A stretch of 53,553 bases of DNA from Paracoccus sp. MC1862. GTDB lineage: Bacteria > Pseudomonadota > Alphaproteobacteria > Rhodobacterales > Rhodobacteraceae. The stretch lies in the NCBI RefSeq assembly GCF_016617715.1, contig NZ_CP067228.1, positions 1 through 53,553 of the forward strand. Reading direction: 5' to 3'. Made by a program: the position numbers and the translations under genes. The notes beneath the pieces are model-generated. The model saw nothing but the letters and a program-made list of their open reading frames with translations. It was not told where the DNA came from and did not search any database. Shown here piece by piece: positions 16,640 to 25,239 of the stretch (the stretch's first letter is position 1; every line of letters begins with the position of its first letter).

Positions 16640-17530
16640 ATGGCTGTGGCGATTGCTGATCCAATCGAATTGCGCGTTGTGGAAATAATCAACGCAGAGC
16701 GAGCCGCGGCTGGGCTTCAACCGCTTCATACGGAAGTTCACCTCAATAGCTCCGCTCAACATCATTCGAACTGGATGGCAGAGTCGGGAGTCCTTTCTCA
16801 TACTGGTGAGAACGGCAGTACCCCCAGCGATCGGGCGGAGGACGCAGATTTCCCGATGCAGGGTGCATCGTGGCGCGTAACAGAAAACCTTTCCTATGTG
16901 ACCATCGGCGGCTCCATCGATGAAGATGAGATTGCGCGCATGCATAGTGCCATGATGGAGAGCCCCTCCCACCAAGCCAACATACTGGACCCTAATGTCG
17001 ATTACATCGGCGTGGGCCTTACCCCGGGGCAAATCGAAGAAGCGGGAGAACTGCACGATGTGGTCTTTCTGACCCAGAACTTCGGTGACAGCTCCGACCC
17101 GGTGCTCGTCCAGGAAGAAGTCGGCGGAGAAACCGTGCTGACGACTTATGTCGATGGCGAAGCGGTTCCGGGGACCTCACAACCAGCTCCCGAGATTGAT
17201 AGTGATGATGACGAGGCGCTTGACCCTAGCGAGGACAACGCCTCCGAAGATGAAGATGAAGATGAAGATTCCGCCTCGGATGATTCATGCTTTGTGGCAA
17301 CGGCAGCCTATGGCGACAGTCTACACCCCGATGTGATAATACTTCGCCGCTTTCGAGATGAATTGCTTGTGCGTTACCGGCTAGGACGTGCCTTCGTTCG
17401 CTTCTACTGGATCATCGGGCCAAGACTAGCCAAGGTGGTTCGTCCTAATCACTTTACAGGTCGCCTAACTCGACATGCCCTGCGTCCATGCGTGAGGGCG
17501 GCTGGAAGCCTCCTTAAGCATAATAATTAG
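16640..17530 (+). CDS. CAP/SCP-domain protein with CFVATAAYG C-terminal domain
   Basis: A 296-residue protein. Residues 8-150 form a CAP (SCP/PR-1) domain: VEIINAERAAAGLQPLH, HTGENGSTPSDR, ENLSYV, SPSHQANILDP and VFLTQNFGD. An acidic linker (about 187-215, runs of Asp and Glu) leads to the CFVATAAYGDSLHPDV box and LRRFRDELL (217-243) with a hydrophobic stretch behind (about 251-262), a C-terminal module known from many bacterial surface proteins. No standard signal peptide precedes residue 1; the open frame upstream is IS-derived. It sits next to a second CAP gene. The cellular role is unknown. Confidence 0.8.
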   Translation: MAVAIADPIELRVVEIINAERAAAGLQPLHTEVHLNSSAQHHSNWMAESGVLSHTGENGSTPSDRAEDADFPMQGASWRVTENLSYVTIGGSIDEDEIARMHSAMMESPSHQANILDPNVDYIGVGLTPGQIEEAGELHDVVFLTQNFGDSSDPVLVQEEVGGETVLTTYVDGEAVPGTSQPAPEIDSDDDEALDPSEDNASEDEDEDEDSASDDSCFVATAAYGDSLHPDVIILRRFRDELLVRYRLGRAFVRFYWIIGPRLAKVVRPNHFTGRLTRHALRPCVRAAGSLLKHNN

Positions 17531-17881
17531 GCTCATCAGCAGTTCGGGTGGCCGAACTCACGAGACAGCGGATAAGGGATTTCTACCAACCTGTTAAAGG
17601 TTTATAGAGCTCTGCTGCTTTACAGCAGGAAACCAAAGCACCTGCTCTTACCTGCCCTCTGCATCGCTGCACAATCATGTTCTGGAAGAGCCTTAACGCC
17701 AGCCCAAGGCAGAATCCCGTCCAGCAAGTGAGTGGTATGGAGGCAGATGTCCACGGTCTAGTGCCTGACAGGCGCTCGCCAGAGTATCTCTCTCTTGCGT
17801 CTTACCGAACAAAATACAACCTTAACTTGTTTTAAGGCATGAACTACACATCTGTCGGTTTCACTTTAGGAGACTTCCACG
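17531..17881. other. Intergenic region upstream of the CAP lipoprotein
   Basis: No gene. It holds an inverted repeat CCTTAA-N6-TTAAGG (17820-17837) about 45 bases before the next start, possibly an operator, and a small hairpin at 17612-17628 without a T run. Confidence 0.4.
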
Positions 17882-18424
17882 ATGATTTCCATGATGCGTG
17901 CGCGGCTTTACCCGGTTGTCGCGATTCTACTTGGAACCGCCGCTTGTACCGCCCCCCCTCCCGTCGACGAGAGTGCCAATGTCCATGACGTGCAAGCGTC
18001 TGCCCCTGGTGCTGCCCAGTGCCCGAGTCCAAGTCCCGAAGAACAGGCCGCTGGGGTAAGAGCGACGAACGCAGCACGTACATCCGCCGGGCTGGCGCCG
18101 ATTCGGGCCAACTCCACTCTGGCACGCGCAGCTGCGGCACATGCCTGCGACATGGCTCAACGTGGACGCATGACTCACACCGGCACCTCGACTTCAGGTC
18201 CGGCGCAGCGCGTCAAGAGCTTGGGCTATGCACCGCGTGTCACAGCAGAGAACATCGCTGCAGGCCCCTACAACGCTGACCAGGCTTTGGCGGCTTGGAA
18301 TGCCTCGAGCGGACACCTGAGCAATATCCTCATCCCACAGATGCGCGACTTCGGTGTCGGTCACGCAATCGGCTCGGACGGCCGAACGGTGTACTGGGCC
18401 GCAGTTTACGCTGCTCCGCGCTGA
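17882..18424 (+). CDS. CAP/SCP-domain lipoprotein
   Basis: A 180-residue secreted protein. A signal sequence (MISMMRARLYPVVAILLGTA) ends in a probable lipid-attachment Cys at 22, although the -3 residue is Thr rather than the usual Leu. A proline-rich linker and a compact CAP domain follow (VRATNAARTSAGLAPIRAN, HACDMAQRGRMTHTG, VTAENIAAG, SSGHLSNILIPQMRDFGVGH, YWAAVYAAPR). AGGAG precedes the ATG. It is 350 bases after another CAP gene on the same strand. Bacterial CAP proteins of this type are envelope-located, with function mostly unproven. Confidence 0.85.
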   Translation: MISMMRARLYPVVAILLGTAACTAPPPVDESANVHDVQASAPGAAQCPSPSPEEQAAGVRATNAARTSAGLAPIRANSTLARAAAAHACDMAQRGRMTHTGTSTSGPAQRVKSLGYAPRVTAENIAAGPYNADQALAAWNASSGHLSNILIPQMRDFGVGHAIGSDGRTVYWAAVYAAPR

Positions 18425-18535
18425 GTGTCGGGGAGCATTCTGGAAGGCTACCTATCAAGGTTGGATTGAACAAAAGGATATATTATCAGATGCTGAGTGC
18501 AGGAGTACCATCCCTTCATGTAAAGGGTGGTTTCC

Positions 18536-18667
18536 ATGTTCCGATTTTCTCTATGTGCCTTGGTTTTTCTTGCATCCTGCGCTAGCGACCCCAATCCCTG
18601 TGCCCACGGGTGCATCAGCACTCTCGTTGAGTGGGAGGAAGGCTACGGACCCGGCACTCTGAAATAG
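18536..18667 (+). CDS. Very small lipoprotein, 43 residues
   Basis: MFRFSLCALVFLASC is a signal peptide with a canonical lipobox (LASC, Cys 15). It is followed by about 28 residues, ASDPNPCAHGCISTLVEWEE and a short tail, with two further cysteines. GGGTGG lies about eight bases before the ATG. It follows the CAP lipoprotein on the same strand. No family is recognised; it resembles entry-exclusion or bacteriocin-release-type small lipoproteins only in size. Confidence 0.6.
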   Translation: MFRFSLCALVFLASCASDPNPCAHGCISTLVEWEEGYGPGTLK

Positions 18668-18745
18668 CGCCCAGGCTCGTCAGGCAGGCCTGAGCGCGGC
18701 TGGAGCAAGGAGTTGAGCGCGGCAGGCGCCGCGCCTTCCTTCGTC

Positions 18746-19108
18746 TCACGCAGCCAGTTCTTCGAGCGTACGACCCGACTCCAGCGCATCGTTGACCCAG
18801 TGCGGACGACGGCCGCGGCCGCTCCAGGTCTGCTCGGGATCCGAGGGGTTCACGTATTTCGCCGCGCCACCGGTCTTGTCGCCGGAGGTCTTCCGGCCCT
18901 TGCCAGGCTTTCCCTCTCCAAGCAGCTCGGTGAGCTTGAACCCGTGCTCCCTCGCCGCCTGTTCTGCCGCTGAGAGAGCTTCCTGGCGCTTTCGCGTTTC
19001 ATAGCTGGCGATGGCACGATCCAGCTTCTTTCGGAGTTCCTTCAGGCCCTCGAGATCCATGTTTTCCAGCAATGCGGCCGGGTCAGACCCTTCCTCGCGC
19101 GCGTCCAT
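18746..19108 (-). CDS. H-NS/HvrA-family nucleoid protein
   Basis: A 120-residue H-NS-like DNA-binding protein. The N-terminal half is a coiled-coil oligomerisation helix (LEGLKELRKKLDRAIASYET). The C-terminal half carries the DNA-binding motif YVNPSDPEQTWSGRGRRPHW. The start at 19108 is set by AAGGAG seven bases upstream; a start ten codons earlier lacks support. Such proteins silence AT-rich, horizontally acquired DNA, so it may control the neighbouring exopolysaccharide genes. The target is inference. Confidence 0.88.
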   Translation of the reverse strand: MDAREEGSDPAALLENMDLEGLKELRKKLDRAIASYETRKRQEALSAAEQAAREHGFKLTELLGEGKPGKGRKTSGDKTGGAAKYVNPSDPEQTWSGRGRRPHWVNDALESGRTLEELAA

Positions 19109-19270
19109 TTTCAGTCTCCTTTGGTTCTCGTTCTGCAAAGTTACAATAACAATGATAACATCCGTTAAACGCCCGCCATATACTTGCCGGTGAGGCAGAA
19201 GATCAATACCGGATTATTGAATGATTGGCCGAGAGGAGCATCGCCTCCTTTTTGGGCCGGCTCCCGCAGG

Positions 19271-19828
19271 TCAGAGCCGGCCAGTAAGTGGCAGAAATCT
19301 GTAGACTGAAGATCGTGCAATGCCGAGTTGCCGGGCGATGGCGGTGGGGCTGAGCCGCTCGTTCTCATGCAGCCTTCGCACCTCGTCGGGATTGATCTTG
19401 GGCTTGCGCCCCTTGTAAACGCCCCGACCCTTTGCTGCGGCAATGCCCTCCATCTGGCGCTCGCGGCGCAGGTTGGTCTCGAACTCGGCGAATACCCCCA
19501 GCATGTCGAAGAAGGCCTTTCCGGCCGCCGTCGAGGTATCGACCGGTTGCTCGATGGCCTTCAGCGTGACCCCTTTTGTCTTCAACTCATGGACGATGTC
19601 CTGGAGGTCCTTGAGACTGCGCGCTAGCCGGTCGATGCGGGTGATGACAAGCGTGTCGCCCGGGCGCAGGAACTGCAGCAGGATGTCGAGCTCGGAGCGA
19701 CCCTCACGAGAGGTGCCGGTTTTCTTCTCGGCCCGGATCACCTGACAGCCCGCCGCCCGAAGAGCAGCTTCCTGCAGTGACAGATCCTGGTCCGTCGTGG
19801 AGACGCGAGCATACCCGTAAAAGGTCAT
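19271..19828 (-). CDS. Serine resolvase (Tn3-type TnpR)
   Basis: A 185-residue site-specific recombinase. The catalytic domain begins MTFYGYARVSTTDQDLSLQE with the active serine in RVST (Ser 10), then ITRIDRLARSLKDLQDIV and FAEFETNLRRERQMEG. The C-terminal HTH is SPTAIARQLGIARSSVYRFL. It is complete. There is no Tn3 transposase gene nearby, so it may serve as a plasmid multimer resolvase. A candidate res site lies directly upstream. Confidence 0.9.
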   Translation of the reverse strand: MTFYGYARVSTTDQDLSLQEAALRAAGCQVIRAEKKTGTSREGRSELDILLQFLRPGDTLVITRIDRLARSLKDLQDIVHELKTKGVTLKAIEQPVDTSTAAGKAFFDMLGVFAEFETNLRRERQMEGIAAAKGRGVYKGRKPKINPDEVRRLHENERLSPTAIARQLGIARSSVYRFLPLTGRL

Positions 19829-19874
19829 GGAAAGGCCAATCTGTTCGATTTGGGTCTAGACCCACTCACCTTAC

Positions 19875-19928
19875 TGTCCGATAATCTCAAGAACAATCCT
19901 AATCGGACGCAGGAAGGTGTCCGACATA
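19875..19928. promoter_or_regulatory. Candidate res site of the resolvase
   Basis: GTCCGAT (19876-19882) and ATCGGAC (19902-19908) form inverted arms over 33 bp, the usual size of a resolvase subsite. Another GTCCGACAT copy begins at 19919. The location, 50-100 bases upstream of the recombinase start, is standard for res and its promoter. Confidence 0.5.
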
Positions 19929-20058
19929 TGTGTCCTCCTAGGGTATGCCCAAACAGACGCTTTGCGCCAACCAGCGGCATACAACCCCGCTTACCTGCTG
20001 GCCATAAACTATTAGTGATGCTAGGTCCGGCAGCCGGAGCTATCTATAGGCGAATACC

Positions 20059-21171
20059 ATGGTGCAGAGTCTTGCTCTGGCGGCGACCATTGCTGCCCTT
20101 CTCTCGATGGGAATTAATGCCGCGGTCGTAAAAAGGTGGGCTCGGACACTTCACCTGGTTCAGCGGGATGATCTAAGTGCTGTTCAGGCATCGCATAACA
20201 AACCTACATCTAGGCTTGGTGGTTTAGGTGTAATAATAGGATTTGGAGCCGCTTCGATTCTGCTGAGCTACCTGACAGAAAACATCATCCCGATCCTGTT
20301 GCTGATATCCGTGCTCCCGCTTTTCTTAACGGGACTCTTGGAGGATATGGGCAAGGATCAAAGCCCTCGAAGGCGGTTGTTTGCAGCAGCAATCTCAGCA
20401 GTCTTTGCAATAGCACTCACCCATACATGGATCAAAGAAACTGGTCTGCTTTGGATTGATCCAGCTCTGTCCATTCTACCCATCGCGTGGGGCGTCACAA
20501 TCCTCTGGTCTGCGGGGGTATGCAATGCATTTAACCTAATCGACGGCGTTAACGGGTTGGCAGGATTTCTGGGCTCATCCATCTCTGTCGCACTCGGGTA
20601 CATCGCGTGGACAGCGGGGGATATCCTTATGGCCCAGATCGCTATTGTTCTAGCAGCGGCTATCGCCGGCTTTCTAATCTTCAACTGGCCATGGGGGCGG
20701 ATCTTTCTCGGAGACGCCGGTGCGTATAGCATAGGGCATTTGTTGGTCTGGATATCGATCCTGATTGCCTGGCGGAATCCGAATATTTCTTATATCGCCC
20801 TGTGCCTGATGTTCTTCTGGCCGGTAGCAGATACATTTCTGGCCATGTGGAGGAGATCCCGCCAAAAAAAGAAGATGATGCACCCTGACTATCTTCATGC
20901 ACATCAATTCATTATGAGGGCCATTCAGCTCCGCTGGAAGATGACGCTTGCCTTGGCAAATTCTGTAACAACTTTAGTTCTTGCACCATTTTTTCTTCCA
21001 CCTATCCTCACAGGCGTTATTCTTGCTGATCGGCCAAATTTCTCTTTCTTGACATGGATTGTCTACGGAGCAGTATTCTTTGCCTCCTACCTGATCGGAA
21101 TACGGTGGGTGAGACGTCAAGGCTGGCGCAAGACGCGGCCGATACCAGCCGAGTATGTTTCGCAGAAATAA
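20059..21171 (+). CDS. WecA/MraY-type priming sugar-phosphate transferase (copy 1)
   Basis: A 370-residue multi-spanning membrane protein of the polyprenyl-phosphate sugar-1-phosphate transferase family (GT4/WecA-like), which starts repeat-unit synthesis by placing a sugar phosphate on undecaprenyl phosphate. Family landmarks: EDMGKD (95-100), NAFNLIDGVNG (156-166), IFLGDAGAYSIG (215-226) and the cytoplasmic HAHQF loop. Which nucleotide sugar is used cannot be told. It is the first intact gene of the exopolysaccharide region, after the resolvase locus. Two related genes occur at 22390 and 48737. Confidence 0.88.
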   Translation: MVQSLALAATIAALLSMGINAAVVKRWARTLHLVQRDDLSAVQASHNKPTSRLGGLGVIIGFGAASILLSYLTENIIPILLLISVLPLFLTGLLEDMGKDQSPRRRLFAAAISAVFAIALTHTWIKETGLLWIDPALSILPIAWGVTILWSAGVCNAFNLIDGVNGLAGFLGSSISVALGYIAWTAGDILMAQIAIVLAAAIAGFLIFNWPWGRIFLGDAGAYSIGHLLVWISILIAWRNPNISYIALCLMFFWPVADTFLAMWRRSRQKKKMMHPDYLHAHQFIMRAIQLRWKMTLALANSVTTLVLAPFFLPPILTGVILADRPNFSFLTWIVYGAVFFASYLIGIRWVRRQGWRKTRPIPAEYVSQK

Positions 21172-21398
21172 TCATAACGCCTTGGGTCCGGCGGTAATTT
21201 TTGACTCCACTAGAACGTGCTGTGGGTGGTGGAGTGAAGGTTTTGCATAGCGCGGGCAGATGCCGATCAATGCACCATCTGACAAATTCATGTCTTCGCG
21301 TTGCGCCCGAGCACACCCGCTCTGCCTCGCCGTCGAGGCCGTGACGACCTACAATCTAGCCGGGTAGTCCGCAGGATAGAGGCGGGTCAGAAGACTTA

Positions 21399-22243
21399 GA
21401 ACACCTAACAAAACCTTCTGATCTGGTTGAGACAAATGAGGGCGCAGCCGAGGAGGACGAAAGCCTCGTGGATGTCGGCGCGCCGCTCGTAGCGGATGGT
21501 CAGGCGGCGGAAGCGGTTGAGCCATGCCAGCGTTCGCTCGACGACCCAGCGATGTTTGCCCAGTCTTTCGCTGCTATCGACGCGGCGTCTGGCAATGCGG
21601 GGCCTGATGGCGCGCTTCCGGCATTCGCTCCGGCAGCGGTGATGGTCATAGGCCTTGTCGGCGTGAAGCTTGTCGGGGCGCTTGCGCGGGCGGCCACGAC
21701 CGTGGCGCACACCTGGCACGGCGTCGAGGGTGGGCGCCAGCATCAGGCTGTCGTGCCGGTTGGCTGGACTCAGGCGCACCCCGAGCGGCGTGCCTCGCCG
21801 GTCGACCACAAGATGGCGCTTCGTCCCCGGTTTGCCGCGATCTGTCGGGTTCGGGCCGGTCTCGGCACCCCCCTTTTCGCCGCCACGGCAGCGCTGTCGA
21901 GGCACGCTCGGCTCCAGTCCAGATGTCCGGCATCCGACAGGCGCTCCAGCAGCACGCGATGGAGCCCCGCCCAGACACCGGCCACCTGCCAGTCCCGCAG
22001 CCTGCGCCAGCAGGTCATGCCGGAGCAGCCGAACTCGCGCGGCAGCATCTCCCAGGGAATGCCGGACCGCAGGACGAAGATGATGCCGGCCAAGGCCAGC
22101 CGGTCATCGCATCGCGGGCGGCCGCCCTTGGGCTTCGGCCGCTGCTTCGGCAGTAACGGCGCAATCACCGCCCAGAGATCATCGGATACAAGGGGCTTGC
22201 TCATGGCCCCTCAACGCACAAAAGCCGGTTTTGTTAGGCACTC
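21399..22243 (-). mobile_element. Complete IS5-family insertion sequence, 845 bp
   Basis: Imperfect terminal inverted repeats (GAACACCTAACAAAACC at the left, GAGTGCCTAACAAAACC on the complementary strand at the right) bound the element. It is flanked by TTA on both sides (21396-21398 and 22244-22246), a 3-bp target duplication. It sits between two priming-transferase genes and interrupts no gene. Confidence 0.85.
21405..22204 (-). CDS. IS5-family transposase in two frames (probable programmed frameshift)
   Basis: The first frame (21770-22204) begins MSKPLVSDDLWAVIAPLLPK and ends in an alternative reading. The second (21405-21905) gives ETGPNPTDRGKPGTKRHLVV, ADKAYDHHRCR and HRWVVERTLAWLNRFRRLTI, the DDE half. 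They overlap at the slippery tract AAAAGGGGGG near 21876-21885, as in IS5-group elements that make one transposase by ribosomal slippage. The element looks potentially active. Confidence 0.82.
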
Positions 22244-22389
22244 TTAGTAGGCTGAGTAACCTTGAAATAAATCCCGGTCGGCGGCTGTTTGCCATAGGTA
22301 ACACAGCGATGTTGCCAGTCCTCAGCGTTTGGACCATTGCCTGGATGGAGACAGTAGCTGTCTACCCTTAGTAAGGTCTGAGGCCAAGC

Positions 22390-23550
22390 ATGCTTGCAGA
22401 CGGGCATACCTATCAGCCTGATCCCCTTGTCCTCGCAACGCTCCTCGCGGGTGTGCTTTCCTATCTCCTTGCCCATGGCGGAAGGCCCTCGCGTATTCGG
22501 AAGAGGCCCAGCGATCTTGGTGCCGTTCAGGCTTCGCACACTATAGACGCTCCGCGACTAGGTGGGTTCGCGATCTTCGTCAGCTTTCTAGGGGTGACCC
22601 TGGTCACTGTGACTAGAGGCCATGATTTAGTATTGATCTGGTCGGGACTGATTGTCTTTCTGATTGGAGCATGGGAGGATTTGTCTGGGAGTGTCAGTGC
22701 GAGGCGGCGCCTAATCGCCTCGATGGTCGCCGCGATGGCCGCTATTGTTCTGTCCGAAACCACGATCACACGATTAGATATCAGAAATCTTGATTTGATC
22801 CTTTCTGCTGCCCCTCTTGCTTCACTGCTCCTGACGATATTGCTGTCCGCGGCCTACACACACGCATTCAACTTGATTGACGGAATGAATGGCCTCTCCT
22901 CAGCCGCAGGAATATCGACCGCTTTTGCTTTAGCCTTAGCAGCAGACGTGCATGATCAGGCAGCTATTAAGTCAACCTCCTTGCTTTTGGCGGCGACGAT
23001 CTCTGGTTTCTCGATAATGAACTGGCCAAAGGGGAAGCTGTTTCTTGGAGACGGTGGTGCTTATTTTGTTGGGCATACTCTGTTCTGGATAGCAGTTATG
23101 TTGGCCGCAGCTGTGCCAACTCTGAACATCGCATCCATAATTCTAATATTGTTTTGGCCGATTGCTGAGCTAAGCACTACTGTAATTAGGCGGTTGATTT
23201 TAAAATCACCTCTTAGCAAGCCCGACAGGCTGCATATTCATCAGATTGTTCGCCGGGGAATAGAAATAGCCACCATTGGCCGCAAAGCTCGGCCACTCGC
23301 CAATGCAATGACCACGCTCTGCCTTTTACCCTTGGTTATTGTCCCGCCGCTACTGGGTACTAAGCTCACTAATGACAGAAGTACTGCGCTAGTCAGTCTT
23401 GCCCTCTGCTTCGCAATTTATGCGACATCTTATATTACCTTAGTACGGCTCGCTTCAAGTTATAAAGCTCGACGAGCTGTTAGTAAACTTGTCCCACCTC
23501 CGTTTCGCCGAGCATTCAGAGGCTTGCGGTTCCAGACGCGGAGATCTTAG
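22390..23550 (+). CDS. WecA/MraY-type priming sugar-phosphate transferase (copy 2)
   Basis: A 386-residue membrane protein of the same GT4/WecA-like family: VQASHTIDAPRLGGFAIFVS (substrate loop), AWEDLSGSVSARRR, HAFNLIDGMNGLSS, KLFLGDGGAYFVGH and RLHIHQIVRRGIE. It is much closer to the frameshifted copy at 47585-48737 than to copy 1. It would initiate repeat-unit assembly at the inner membrane. An IS3 remnant begins directly after its stop. Confidence 0.88.
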   Translation: MLADGHTYQPDPLVLATLLAGVLSYLLAHGGRPSRIRKRPSDLGAVQASHTIDAPRLGGFAIFVSFLGVTLVTVTRGHDLVLIWSGLIVFLIGAWEDLSGSVSARRRLIASMVAAMAAIVLSETTITRLDIRNLDLILSAAPLASLLLTILLSAAYTHAFNLIDGMNGLSSAAGISTAFALALAADVHDQAAIKSTSLLLAATISGFSIMNWPKGKLFLGDGGAYFVGHTLFWIAVMLAAAVPTLNIASIILILFWPIAELSTTVIRRLILKSPLSKPDRLHIHQIVRRGIEIATIGRKARPLANAMTTLCLLPLVIVPPLLGTKLTNDRSTALVSLALCFAIYATSYITLVRLASSYKARRAVSKLVPPPFRRAFRGLRFQTRRS

Positions 23551-23572
23551 AAGATATTAGCAAGCTAAGAGG

Positions 23573-24437
23573 TGGCTCGGTTCGTCTGAACAGCTTCGGG
23601 GCTCGTGCTGAGTAGAACTCCGCCTTGGTTACGCCGCCGCCGGGATTGGCGTCGGCTGATCGAGATAGGCCTGATCGGGTGTCTGCCCGCCCAGCGACGA
23701 ATGCGGCCTCGTGCTGTTGTAGAAGCCCAGATAGCGACCGATCGAGGCGCGGGCCTCGGGGACGCTGCCGTAGGCGCGCAGATACACCTCCTCGTATTTT
23801 ACCGACCGCCAGAGCCGCTCGACAAAGACGTTGTCCCGCCGTCGGCGTATACGCCGACCCCTTGCCGTCCATGCTGATGGCGACCTCGGCGTTCTTCAGC
23901 ACCTTGATGAACTCGACGCTGGTAAACTGCGAGCCCTGGTCGCTGTTGAAGATCTCGGGCCGGCCGTAACGTCCGAGCGCCTCTTCCAGCGCCTCGATGC
24001 AGAAGTCCGCCGACAGCGTGATCGAGAGCCGCCAAGCCAGGATCTTGCGGCTGAACCAGTCGATGACGGCGGCGAGGTAGACGAAGCCGCGGGCCATCGG
24101 AACGTAGGTAATGTCCATTGCCCAGACCTGGTTGGGCCGGACCACCGCCAGATTCCTCAGCAAGTATGGATAGACCTTGGGGCCCGGCGCCGGTTTCGAC
24201 GTGTTCGGACGGCGGTAGAGCGCCGCGATCGCCATCTTCTTCATCAGCGTCGCGACGTGAAGACGACCTGCTTGGTATCCTTCAGCCTGCAACAGGCCCT
24301 TCAGCATCCGGCTGCCCGCGAACGGATACTCCAGGTGCAACTCGTCGATCCGGCGCACGCTTCGCGTTGGTCGTGGCTTGGTGTCTTCGCTCGTACCTTT
24401 TTTGACTTGGCCAAGCCCGGGCCCAGCCGGCGACACC
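23573..24437 (-). mobile_element. Broken IS3-family element
   Basis: The second transposase frame runs from a slippery AAAAAAG (about 24399) down to TAA at 23629. It shows DELHLEYPFAGSRMLKGLLQ, VWAMDITYVPMARGFVYLAA, VIDWFSRKILAWRLS and IFNSDQGSQFTSVEF, then VKYEEVYLRAYGSV and LGFYNSTRPHSSLGG in a shifted frame. A palindromic insertion at 23841-23858 breaks the frame before the catalytic Glu region. Most of the first frame is missing at about 24437, where an IS5 fragment starts. It is non-functional. Confidence 0.82.
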
Positions 24438-24620
24438 ATAATGATGGACAGCACCCATCGAGATCGGCGCACTGCGCGACGGGTCTCAGAAAAGGAGGGC
24501 GCAGCCGCGGGTCAGTGGGCGCACCAAGGACGGCTTGAACTCCAAGTTGCACAAGGTCAGTGACGGCAAGGGCTGGCCACTCACGTTCTTTCTCTCGCCC
24601 AGCCGGCGCCTCGCCGCCCT
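24438..24620 (+). mobile_element. IS5-family transposase fragment before the rfb genes
   Basis: Short matches IMMDSTHRD and, in another frame, GRTKDGLNSKLHKVSDGKGW correspond to the DDE core of an IS5-type transposase. No ends remain. It lies 70 bases before rfbC; a related pseudogene follows rfbA at 28131. Confidence 0.7.
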
Positions 24621-24689
24621 GAATGCAAGCCGGCTTTCTCTTTTCTCTTAAAAATGGCAAGCGGCCTTGGGCAAGGATGCGAGGTGACG

Positions 24690-25238
24690 ATGCGGGTCGA
24701 GGAAACGGCGCTGCCGGGGGTTCTGGTGCTGACGCCGGCGCGGTTTGGCGACGCGCGGGGGTTCTTTTCGGAAAGCTGGAACCGGCGCACGCTGGACGAG
24801 GCCGGGGTGCATCTGCCCGAGTTCGTGCAGGACAACCACTCGCTTTCGGCCAGGGCGGGCACCCTGCGCGGGCTGCATTACCAGGCGCCGCCGCACGCGC
24901 AGGGCAAGCTGGTGCGCTGCGGGCGGGGGGCGCTTTACGACGTGGCCGTCGACGGCCGCAAGGGCAGCGCGACCTATGGCCAGTGGGTGGGGGCCGAGCT
25001 GAGCTTCGAGAACGGCTGCCAGCTCTGGGTGCCGCCGGGCTTCCTGCACGGCTTCGTCACGCGCACGGACGACACCGAGGTGGTCTACAAGTGCACGGGC
25101 TATTACGACCGTGCGGCGGACGGGGCGGTCCGCTGGGACAGCCTCGGCATCGACTGGGGCGTGGCCGAGCCGATCCTGTCGGAAAAGGACAGGGCGGCGG
25201 TTCCCTTCGCCCAGTGGCAATCCCCTTTCGAGGCCTGA
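24690..25238 (+). CDS. rfbC: dTDP-4-dehydrorhamnose 3,5-epimerase
   Basis: A 182-residue cupin enzyme converting dTDP-4-keto-6-deoxyglucose to dTDP-4-keto-L-rhamnose. It shows [35 protein letters not shown] (with the catalytic His region QDNHS and the GLHYQ motif), the [10 protein letters not shown] segment and [21 protein letters not shown] precedes ATG at 24690; an earlier ATG at 24654 lacks one. First gene of the rfbCBDA cassette, one base before rfbB. The cassette is much richer in GC than its flanks. Confidence 0.94.
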   Translation: MRVEETALPGVLVLTPARFGDARGFFSESWNRRTLDEAGVHLPEFVQDNHSLSARAGTLRGLHYQAPPHAQGKLVRCGRGALYDVAVDGRKGSATYGQWVGAELSFENGCQLWVPPGFLHGFVTRTDDTEVVYKCTGYYDRAADGAVRWDSLGIDWGVAEPILSEKDRAAVPFAQWQSPFEA

Positions 25239-25239
25239 G

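Noticed and set aside
17612..17628. CTGCTG-CAGCAG hairpin as a terminator
   Set aside because: Short stem, about 80 bases from the gene end and no T run on either strand.
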